From Streptosporangiaceae bacterium (lineage in GTDB: Bacteria > Actinomycetota > Actinomycetes > Streptosporangiales > Streptosporangiaceae), in the NCBI GenBank assembly GCA_030040475.1, contig JASHTQ010000369.1, positions 1 to 16,780 on the forward strand: a DNA stretch of 16,780 nucleotides, given 5' to 3'. A model generated the notes under the pieces. It saw only the letters and a list, made by a program, of their open reading frames with translations, was not told the origin of the DNA and made no database searches. Shown piece by piece: positions 6,207-12,881 of this stretch (position 1 is its first letter; each line of letters starts with the position of its first letter). Position numbers and translations under genes: made by a program.

Positions 6207-7850
6207 GTGACAATGGCGGATACGGGGGCGTTTCCGCGTGCCCCCACCCACCTCCCCGTGCCCCCTTCGGCGCGGGCATCCAGGGTACTGGCGGAGGCCA
6301 CCAAGCGGCGGGCGTTCGCGGTCATCAGCCACCCGGACGCGGGCAAGTCCACGCTGACCGAGGCCCTGGCCCTGCACGCATCGGCGATCACGCAGGCAGG
6401 CGCGGTGCACGGCAAGGCCGGCCGGCGGGGTGTGACGTCGGACTGGATGGCGATGGAGCGCTCGAGGGGCATCTCCATCACCTCGGCGGCGCTGCGGTTC
6501 GACTACCGGGACATGGTGCTGAACCTGCTGGACACCCCGGGCCACGCCGACTTCTCCGAGGACACCTACCGGGTGCTGTCCGCGGTGGACTGCGCGATCA
6601 TGCTGCTCGACTCGGCCAAGGGCCTCGAGCCGCAGACGCTGAAGCTGTTCGACGTGTGCCGCAGCAGGGCGGTGCCCGTGGTCACGTTCGTGAACAAGTG
6701 GGACCGGCCGGGCCGGGAGCCGCTGGAGCTGCTGGACGAGATCGAGCAGCAGATCGGGCTGCGCCCGACCCCGGTGAACTGGCCGGTCGGCGTGGCCGGC
6801 GACTTCCGCGGGCTGATCGAGCGGGCCACCGGCCAGTACGTCACGTTCACCAGGACCCCGGGGGGTGCGGGCCGCGCGATCGAGACCCGGCTTGACGCCG
6901 CCGCGGCCGCCGACCGGGACGGCGACGCGTTCGCGGTCGCGCAGGACGAGCTGGCGCTGCTTGAGGGCATCGGCGCGGACGTGGACATGGAGTCGTTCCT
7001 CGCCGGGGTGTCGAGCCCGGTGCTGTTCGGGGCGGCGCTGCCGAACTTCGGCGTGCGCCGCCTGCTGGACGCGGTCGCTTCGCTCGCGCCGTCGCCGGGC
7101 GAGCGCGAGGACGTCAAGGGCGAGCCGCGGCCGCTTGACGCCCCGTTCTCCGGGCTGGTGTTCAAGGTGCAGGCCAACATGGACCCGGCGCACCGGGACA
7201 GGGTGGCGTTCGTGCGGGTCTGCTCGGGCCGGTTCGAGCGCGGCATGGTGCTCACCCACGCCGCGACCGGGCGCCCGTTCGCCACCAAGTACGCGCAGGC
7301 GATGTTCGGCCAGGACCGGGAGACCGTCGACGAGGCCTTTCCCGGTGACGTGATCGGGCTGGTCAACGCCGCCGCGCTGCGCCCGGGCGACACGCTGTAC
7401 TCCGGCGTCCCGGTCGAGTTCCCGCCCATACCGAGCTTCGCGCCCGAGCACTTCGCGGTGGTCCGCAGCAGGCAGGCGGGCAAGCACAAGCAGTTCCGGC
7501 GCGGGATCGACCAGCTGGACGCCGAGGGCGTGGTCCAGGTGCTGTCCTCCGACCTGCGCGGCGACCAGGCGCCGGTGCTCGCCGCGGTGGGCCCGCTGCA
7601 GTTCGACGTCGTGCTGCACCGGCTCGAGCACGAGTTCGGCGCCCAGGCCGAGCTCGACCATCTGGACTACACGCTGGCCAGGCGGACCGACGCCGAGGGC
7701 GCCAGGCTGCTGGCCGGGCAGCGTGCCGCCGAGGTGCTGACCCGCCGCCAGGACGGCGCCATGCTGGCGCTGCTGCGGGACAAGTGGCGGCTCGGGCAGA
7801 TCGAGCGCGAGCACCCCGGCCTGCTGCTCGAGCCGCTGCTGGCCGGCTGA
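6207..7850 (+). CDS. prfC: Peptide chain release factor 3 (RF3)
   Basis: A 547-aa translational GTPase that recycles class-1 release factors RF1/RF2 from the ribosome after peptide release. GTPase motifs are intact: P-loop SHPDAGKST (41-49), switch I RGISITSA (87-94), DTPGHADF (109-116) and NKWD (163-166). MAMERSRGIS matches the RF3 form of the switch I region, which separates it from EF-G. Domain II and the C-terminal RF3-specific region follow (RSRQAGKHKQFRRGIDQL, GPLQFDVVLHRLEHEF). Length is close to the 529 aa of E. coli RF3, with about 20 extra residues at the N-terminus. GTG 6207 is chosen because a -10-like hexamer ends 7 nt before it; ATG at 6213 would remove two residues. It is a single-gene unit. 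Confidence 0.95.
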   Translation: MTMADTGAFPRAPTHLPVPPSARASRVLAEATKRRAFAVISHPDAGKSTLTEALALHASAITQAGAVHGKAGRRGVTSDWMAMERSRGISITSAALRFDYRDMVLNLLDTPGHADFSEDTYRVLSAVDCAIMLLDSAKGLEPQTLKLFDVCRSRAVPVVTFVNKWDRPGREPLELLDEIEQQIGLRPTPVNWPVGVAGDFRGLIERATGQYVTFTRTPGGAGRAIETRLDAAAAADRDGDAFAVAQDELALLEGIGADVDMESFLAGVSSPVLFGAALPNFGVRRLLDAVASLAPSPGEREDVKGEPRPLDAPFSGLVFKVQANMDPAHRDRVAFVRVCSGRFERGMVLTHAATGRPFATKYAQAMFGQDRETVDEAFPGDVIGLVNAAALRPGDTLYSGVPVEFPPIPSFAPEHFAVVRSRQAGKHKQFRRGIDQLDAEGVVQVLSSDLRGDQAPVLAAVGPLQFDVVLHRLEHEFGAQAELDHLDYTLARRTDAEGARLLAGQRAAEVLTRRQDGAMLALLRDKWRLGQIEREHPGLLLEPLLAG

Positions 7851-7912
7851 GGTCTCGCCGCAGGTGCGGGTCAGATCTCTTTCTTTTCAGCCGAACGAGC
7901 GGTGGTGCGTGC
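7851..7912. other. Convergent intergenic gap
   Basis: The gap lies between the stop of prfC and the stop of the facing secreted-protein gene. It contains a short pyrimidine tract (CTCTTTCTTTTC) but no hairpin that I would call a terminator. Confidence 0.5.
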
Positions 7913-8836
7913 CTAGCTCATCCTGCTTCCGTCGATCTGGTCGAAGTCGCCGACCCCGTTCCTGACCCCGCCCCCGCCTGACCACTGCCACATCAGCGCG
8001 TACTTGCCTGAGCTCGTCTGCCCGCCGAAGAACTGCGCGCAGCCGCCGGACTTCAGGCACCACCCCTGCGGAGCGTCGGACAGGCTCGCGGTCTCCGGCT
8101 CGTAGGTCCACTCGTAGGTGTTGGGGATCGAGGCGTAGACGCCGGTGCCGAAGATCTGCGTCCAGATCTTCGGCGCGCAGTAGACGCCGACCTTGTAGGA
8201 CGAGTGCGTGGTGATGTAGTCCGCGAAGCCGTTGAAGTCGGCGCGGTCCAGGGCGGCGGAGACGGAGCTCACCTTGACCGTCCCGCTGCACGGCGAGGTG
8301 TACACGGTGCTCCAGCCGTTGTCGGGGGCCGGGGTGTCACCGGGAAGCTCGACGTCGGCCCAGATGACCGGGTAGGTCACGTGCTCGCCCGCGACGTCGG
8401 CCAGCGTCCGCGCCGCCTGCCGCGCGCCCCAGGCGCTGGCCTCGGCGGCGGTCCCGTTGTAGCCGGGGTCGACGCCGGGGCCGCCCATAAACCAGTACAC
8501 GGCGGTGCCGATGCCCTTGCCGTACTTGGTGAAGTTGGTGTCCGCCTGCGCGCTGTCGGTGGCGGACCAGGCAAGGAAGTGCTCGGTGCCGCTGCAGCCC
8601 AGCCAGTAGGCCCAGTTCCCGGTCATGCCGGCGTAGCCGCCGTAGGCGCCGCCGATGTCGGGCTCGCTGTAGGGCGCGCTACCGCTCACGGTGACCGGCC
8701 AGCTGTCCGTGCCGTACCAGAATCCCGGCGGCCCGTCGCCTGCCGAGGCGGCGGAGGCCGCGACGGCCACGGCGCCGGCCGCGGTCGCCAGGGCCAGCGC
8801 CGCGCGGCCGGCCAACGCCAGCCACGTCCGTTTCAT
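7913..8836 (-). CDS. Secreted GH25/DUF1906-like barrel protein
   Basis: A 307-aa exported protein of unknown exact function. Residues 1-32 are a Sec signal peptide: MKR, a hydrophobic Ala/Val/Leu core, and cleavage near ASAASA before GDG. The mature part resembles the glycoside-hydrolase-like TIM barrels of GH25 and DUF1906. YPVIWADVEL (155-164) ends a strand with D161 and E163 in the position of the catalytic acids. YKVGVYCAPKIW (214-225) follows, and YALMWQWS with GDFDQID (279-302) resembles the closing strand of such folds. Five cysteines in the mature part suggest disulfides. In these families related proteins cleave peptidoglycan, but catalysis here is not shown. GGAGG lies 4 nt before ATG 8836. 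The assignment rests on motif resemblance and is moderate. Confidence 0.8.
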   Translation of the reverse strand: MKRTWLALAGRAALALATAAGAVAVAASAASAGDGPPGFWYGTDSWPVTVSGSAPYSEPDIGGAYGGYAGMTGNWAYWLGCSGTEHFLAWSATDSAQADTNFTKYGKGIGTAVYWFMGGPGVDPGYNGTAAEASAWGARQAARTLADVAGEHVTYPVIWADVELPGDTPAPDNGWSTVYTSPCSGTVKVSSVSAALDRADFNGFADYITTHSSYKVGVYCAPKIWTQIFGTGVYASIPNTYEWTYEPETASLSDAPQGWCLKSGGCAQFFGGQTSSGKYALMWQWSGGGGVRNGVGDFDQIDGSRMS

Positions 8837-8901
8837 GATGCCTCCAGGTGATCATGCTCTCATCGCTAGGACGGGCCGGCGCGGCGGGCGGTTGGAGCCG
8901 T

Positions 8902-9795
8902 TCAGCGGCGTCGTGGTACCGGCAGCGCGAGGTAGGGCAATACCTCGGGGTCGTGCAGGACCGCGGTGCCGAGCTCGTTGACCCGGAGGTAGCGCAGCCC
9001 GTCGTAGCGGGACAGGCTCGGGTAGCTGTCGGCGCCCCACAGCGAGCGGTAGTCGTCGCGCGCGCCGCGCGGGTCGACGTAACCGACGTCGATCAGGCCG
9101 AGCGTGGCCGCGTACTCGAACAGCACGCACAGCGCGTACCTGCCCTCGACCACCTCCCAGGCCGCCCGGCCCGCGTGCCCGAGCGCCCCGTAGTAGGAGT
9201 CGACCAGGTACAGCCGCCACAGCGCCATCAGGCTGCGGACGGCGACGAGCCGCGGCGGCTGGGTCCGCAGCATCCACAGCAGATCGTCCACGTCCGTCCA
9301 CTCGCCGGGCTGGAGGGCGGCCAGGCCCGCCTGCACCGCGGCCCGGCGGGTGGCGGCGGCGGTCAGCGTCGCGGGCTTGCGCTGTCCCTTGATCGTCTCG
9401 ATCCGCGCCAGCTCGTCGTGCGACACGCACCGCAGCCATCTGCCCCACAGCGTGCCGATCGTCTGATAGGACGGCCTGGCCAGCGCCGCGCTGCCGCGCG
9501 CGGTCAGCTCGAGCCTGCTCCCCGCCAGTCGGGCAAGGCCTCCGGCCTGCAGCAGCAGCGGCCATGCGAACGCCGAGATCGGCTCTCCCCCGTCGTAGAA
9601 ATCGCCTGCCACGAGGACGTCCTCGACCAGCCTGACGCCGGCCGCCGACGGCCGCCTGGTGACGCCGCTGTAGCCCACCCGACCGTCGGCGACCAGCTCG
9701 AGGACGGCCACGAGATTGGACAGCGCGTCCGGCGCGGTGCAGCGGACGAAAGGTCTCGCGGGAGCGATGGTGCCCGGGAATGTGCACAGCGCCAC
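8902..9795 (-). CDS. Unrecognised protein with winged-helix-like N-terminal region
   Basis: A 297-aa protein that I cannot assign to a named family. Residues about 20-60 (SNLVAVLELVADGRVGYSG then TRRPSAAGVRLVEDVL) and 70-105 (ISAFAWPLLLQAGGLARLAGSRLELTARG) look like tandem winged helices, as in helicase-associated or regulatory domains. A charged helical segment follows (DELARIETIKGQRK). The C-terminal half, with VLFEYAATLGLIDVGYV and SLSRYDGLRYLRVNELGTAVL, looks like another winged helix. No ATPase, nuclease or membrane motif is visible. GTG 9795 is bounded by an in-frame TAG three codons upstream. That TAG is part of TAGGGT, a -10-like hexamer ending 6 nt before the GTG, so the mRNA may be leaderless. 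It is divergent from the NYN gene. A shortened N-terminus relative to homologues cannot be excluded. Confidence 0.8.
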   Translation of the reverse strand: MALCTFPGTIAPARPFVRCTAPDALSNLVAVLELVADGRVGYSGVTRRPSAAGVRLVEDVLVAGDFYDGGEPISAFAWPLLLQAGGLARLAGSRLELTARGSAALARPSYQTIGTLWGRWLRCVSHDELARIETIKGQRKPATLTAAATRRAAVQAGLAALQPGEWTDVDDLLWMLRTQPPRLVAVRSLMALWRLYLVDSYYGALGHAGRAAWEVVEGRYALCVLFEYAATLGLIDVGYVDPRGARDDYRSLWGADSYPSLSRYDGLRYLRVNELGTAVLHDPEVLPYLALPVPRRR

Positions 9796-9909
9796 CAGGA
9801 AACCCTAGCGGTTCGGCGGGCCGGAATCCGGGAGGCTCGCCGGATTACGGCTATCGCGCCTTTTACGCCGGTAGGCTCGCGTATGGAGGTGCACGGGAGG
9901 GGGTCGCCG
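9796..9909. promoter_or_regulatory. Divergent promoter region with two small inverted repeats
   Basis: Between the two divergent genes are -10-like TAGGGT on the minus strand (9807-9802, 6 nt before GTG 9795) and TAGGCT on the plus strand (9872-9877, 5 nt before an ATG at 9883). Two inverted repeats lie between them: CCGGAATCCGG (9821-9831) and GCCGGATTACGGC (9839-9851). They share the core CCGGA-T and could be operator half-sites for a common regulator. Short GC-rich dyads arise often by chance, so the operator reading is weak. Confidence 0.35.
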
Positions 9910-11226
9910 ATGCCGAATCACGGCCGGAGTTACGTGCGGACGGCGCTGTTCGTGGATTTCGACAACGTCTATTCCAACCTGAACGCGATCGACCCGGCCG
10001 CGGGCGACGCGTTCGCCACCGAGCCCGACCGGTGGCTGCGGTGGATGCAGGAAGACATGGGACAGGTGGTGCGAGATGCGGCGGAAGATGCCGGCCGCGA
10101 GATCCTGGTCCGCTCCTGCTACCTCAATCCGATCATGTTCGGGAAATTCCGGCCGTTTTTCACCCGCGCCGCCTTCCGCGTGATCGACTGCCCGCCGTTG
10201 ACGACCCGCGGCAAGAACAGCGCGGACATTTACATGGTGCTGGACATCCTGGACGCGCTTGAGCACCCGACCAGCTTCGATGAGTTCATCCTGCTGTCCG
10301 CCGACGCCGATTTCACCCCGGTCATGCTGCGGCTGCGCGCGCATGACCGCAGGACCGTGCTGCTCGCCACCGGTCCCTCGGCCACCGCGCTGCGGAGCGC
10401 GTGCGACATGGTGCTCCCGCTGGAGATCTTCCTCAACGAGGCGCTCGAGATCGACCTGGAGCACGGCGCCGCCGCCGTGCCCCCCCGCGTGGACGGCACG
10501 AGGAAGCCGCTGGCCGCGGTGGCCGCGGTTCGCCCCCATCCGGGCGACCACGACGTGGACTACCTGCGGCAGCGGATGCGGGAAGAGCTGACGATCCTGG
10601 TGGCCGCGGCCGCGGCGCCGGTTCCGATGGCCGCGGCCGCGCAGCGGATCCGGGACCGGCTCGGCGACGTCGTGCTGCAGTCCAGCTGGGGCGGGTGCGG
10701 CTCGTTCCGCGGTTTCGTGCAGACGGTGACGAACGAGACGCTGCGGATCAGCGGTCCTCACCCGCCGGGCTACCTGGTCGATCCCGGGCGCCACGAACCG
10801 CTCGAGCCCGAGGAGCCGCTGGACCCGCTGCCCGACGCCGTGGCCGACCTCGCCCACCGGGTGGCCCGCATCGTCGGCGTCCCGCAGCTGACCTCCGAGG
10901 CCTACCAGATCCTGTTCGGCGAGATCGCCCGCCTGTCCGCGAACGGACCCGCCAACGATCCGCTCAACGTGATCGAGCCCGGGCTGCGCGGCGCCTGCCT
11001 GACCCGGGGCGCCCGTATCCCCCGCCCGGCCATCCACTTCGTGCTGCAGGGGCTGCAACTGGCCGGCGTGGACTGGAGGCATCCGGGACCCGGCGCGGCC
11101 GCGCTGGCCGAGGCCTTCGCCGACAACATCATCAGGCTCAGCCTCAACGCCCGGATGGAGCTGACCGACGAGGAGACCAAGTCCCTGCGCACCTGGATCG
11201 TCGGCCCTGACCCTTACCCGGTCTGA
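9910..11226 (+). CDS. NYN domain (PIN-like) RNase-type protein with putative LOTUS/OST-HTH segment
   Basis: A 438-aa putative RNA-processing nuclease. Residues 10-175 are a NYN domain with the acidic metal-site residues in place: ALFVDFDNVYSNL (12-24; D16, D18), NSADIYMVLDIL (103-114; D106) and LLSADADFTPVM (128-139; D132, D134). Residues about 215-292 resemble an OST-HTH/LOTUS fold, with LREELTILVA-like and AAAAQRIRDRLG helices followed by CGSFRGFVQTV and LRISG. A third helical region (305-430), with LTSEAYQILFGEIARLSA, has no family I recognise. ATG 9910 is chosen for the purine-rich GGGAGGGGG ending 6 nt upstream. An in-frame ATG at 9883, possibly leaderless, would add 9 residues. LOTUS modules bind RNA in other proteins; the RNA target here is unknown. 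The gene overlaps the facing DUF885 gene by 13 bp. Confidence 0.92.
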   Translation: MPNHGRSYVRTALFVDFDNVYSNLNAIDPAAGDAFATEPDRWLRWMQEDMGQVVRDAAEDAGREILVRSCYLNPIMFGKFRPFFTRAAFRVIDCPPLTTRGKNSADIYMVLDILDALEHPTSFDEFILLSADADFTPVMLRLRAHDRRTVLLATGPSATALRSACDMVLPLEIFLNEALEIDLEHGAAAVPPRVDGTRKPLAAVAAVRPHPGDHDVDYLRQRMREELTILVAAAAAPVPMAAAAQRIRDRLGDVVLQSSWGGCGSFRGFVQTVTNETLRISGPHPPGYLVDPGRHEPLEPEEPLDPLPDAVADLAHRVARIVGVPQLTSEAYQILFGEIARLSANGPANDPLNVIEPGLRGACLTRGARIPRPAIHFVLQGLQLAGVDWRHPGPGAAALAEAFADNIIRLSLNARMELTDEETKSLRTWIVGPDPYPV

Positions 11227-12836
11227 GCCAGGGCATCGGAGAGGGTGGACAGGCCGATCGGGCCGAGGCTCAGCGCGGCGGTGTGCCAGCGCTTGAGGTT
11301 GAAATCCGGACGGCGCATGGCCTGCTGCCTGGCCGCCAGCCAGCCGCGCTCACCGAGCTTGTAGGCGATCGCCTGGCCCGGCCAGCCGCAGTAGCGGGTC
11401 ACCTCGGGCTTGACCCGGTGCGGCTCGGCCCGGCCGCGGTCGCGCAGCACCTCGCAGGCCCTGTCGAAGGTCCACCGAGATCCGTCGGGCAGCGGCAGGT
11501 CCAGGTGAAGGCCGATGTCGATGACCACCCTCGCGGCTCGCAGCGCGGATCCGCCCAGCATGCCCAGCCGCGTGCCGGGCTCGGAGAACCAGCCGAGCTC
11601 GTCGGCGAGGCGCTCGGCGTACAGTGCCCAGCCCTCGCCGTGCCCGCTGACGAAGCTGCACTTCGCGAAGCGCGACAGAGCATTCCCGGCCATCTTGGCC
11701 GCGCCGGCCTGCAGGTGATGACCGGGCACGCCCTCGTGGAAGACGGTGGAAAGCTCGGACCAGGTCTGGAACCTGCCGACTTGGTCCCGCCCGCCCAGCG
11801 GCCACCAGGTCCGGCCCGGCCTGCGCAGGTCTTCGCTCGGCGGGGTGTAGTAGGCCGATCCCGAGGTCGAGCCGCGGGCGATGGTGGCACGGATAGTGCG
11901 CAGCGGCGCCGCGATGTCGAAAACCGCGCCGTCCAGCTGCGCGATCGCCCGGTCATGGCGGTCCTGCAGCCAGGCCAGATAGGCGCCCGCGCCGTCCACG
12001 TACTGGGTCTGGTCAAGGATGGCAGACGCCTCGTCCACGCTCGCGCCGACGCTGACCCGGCTCGCCTCGGCCGTCATCTCAGCCCAGATCCGGTCCAGCT
12101 CCGCCCAGCCCCATTCGTAGGCCTCCGCCAGGTCGATGTCCGCGCCCAGGCTGAGCCTTGCCGCCACCGCGTAGCGCTCGGCCCCGACGCCGTCTGCCGG
12201 TGCCGCGCGGGGCGCGTAATCCTCGCGCAGATAGCGCGACATCTCGTGGTAGCCCGCGTGCGCCTGAGCCGCGGCTGCGGCGAGGTCGGTGGCCAGCGTG
12301 CCGTCGCCGTAGGCGGCGACCAGGTCGTCGTGGATGCCCGCGAAGCGATCGGCCTGGACCGCCGCGCCGAGCGCCTGCCGCCGGGCGGCCCGCAGGTCCC
12401 GGGCGAGCCCGGCCTCCAGGCTCTCCCGCCAGCCCGCGAACATCCGCGGGATCGCCGCCAGCCGCGCGACCGTGTTCCGCCAGCCCTCCTCGTCGTCGCG
12501 CGGCAGCATGTCCACGCTGTCCTTGACCTGATTGATCAGGCCGAACTGGGCGCGCAGGAGCCGCAAAGGCTCGCCGAGCTCGTGCCAGGCGCGGTGCGCC
12601 TCGAGCCGCTCCCGCAGGAATCCTGCCGCCAGCCGGTCGCCCGCCGAGGTCGGCGGCAGCCCGTCCAGCGCGGCAAGCGTCGCGGCGACCAGCTCCGCGC
12701 GCGCTGCGACGCCGTCGGGCCCGTAATCCGTAGCCGGCTGGAAGGGCTCCTGGAGCCCGCGCATCCCCGCCGCCACCGGGTCCAGCGCCGCCTGCCGCGT
12801 CACGTACTGGTCGCAAAGCCGGAATATCGCAGTCAT
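11214..12836 (-). CDS. DUF885 family protein, putative zinc metallopeptidase
   Basis: A 540-aa protein of the DUF885 family, generally taken to be zinc-dependent carboxypeptidase-like enzymes. From ATG 12836, the metal motif HEGVPGHH is at residues 367-374 (H367, E368, H373), and GHGEGWALYAERL (398-410) supplies the likely third ligand E401. Other family landmarks are the SAYYTPPSED segment before the metal motif and the conserved tail segment RYCGWPGQAIAYKLGE. There is no signal peptide, so it is probably cytoplasmic. The ATG is preferred over an in-frame GTG at 12845 because a -10-like TAGGGT (12849-12844) overlaps that GTG and ends 7 nt before the ATG, which would suit a leaderless mRNA. 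Substrate is not determinable from sequence. The 3' end overlaps the NYN gene on the other strand. Confidence 0.92.
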   Translation of the reverse strand: MTAIFRLCDQYVTRQAALDPVAAGMRGLQEPFQPATDYGPDGVAARAELVAATLAALDGLPPTSAGDRLAAGFLRERLEAHRAWHELGEPLRLLRAQFGLINQVKDSVDMLPRDDEEGWRNTVARLAAIPRMFAGWRESLEAGLARDLRAARRQALGAAVQADRFAGIHDDLVAAYGDGTLATDLAAAAAQAHAGYHEMSRYLREDYAPRAAPADGVGAERYAVAARLSLGADIDLAEAYEWGWAELDRIWAEMTAEASRVSVGASVDEASAILDQTQYVDGAGAYLAWLQDRHDRAIAQLDGAVFDIAAPLRTIRATIARGSTSGSAYYTPPSEDLRRPGRTWWPLGGRDQVGRFQTWSELSTVFHEGVPGHHLQAGAAKMAGNALSRFAKCSFVSGHGEGWALYAERLADELGWFSEPGTRLGMLGGSALRAARVVIDIGLHLDLPLPDGSRWTFDRACEVLRDRGRAEPHRVKPEVTRYCGWPGQAIAYKLGERGWLAARQQAMRRPDFNLKRWHTAALSLGPIGLSTLSDALAQTG

Positions 12837-12843
12837 TCTGCTC

Positions 12844-12881
12844 ACCCTAACCGGTGGGACCCGGCCGGGCCTGCCTCGCGG
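12844..12881 (-). promoter_or_regulatory. Promoter region of the DUF885 gene
   Basis: The short gap after the FadB stop holds the -10-like TAGGGT (12849-12844) and, 10 bp upstream of it, the perfect palindrome CCCGGCCGGG (12860-12869) where a spacer or -35 region would be. No T-tract follows on the fadB side, so I do not call a terminator. The palindrome could be chance in such GC-rich DNA. Confidence 0.35.

Noticed and set aside
6198..7814. 538-aa open frame on the minus strand
   Set aside because: It is exactly antisense to prfC, has low-complexity composition and no family resemblance.
7851..7912. Possible terminator between convergent genes
   Set aside because: A pyrimidine tract is present but there is no stable stem next to it.
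8848..9909. Long N-terminal extension of the NYN frame
   Set aside because: The extension is antisense to the unknown minus-strand gene and shadow-like in composition. The NYN domain begins only after ATG 9910 (or 9883).
12860..12869. CCCGGCCGGG palindrome as a terminator of fadB
   Set aside because: It is only 10 bp with no loop and no T-tract; at most it is an operator-like site for the DUF885 gene.
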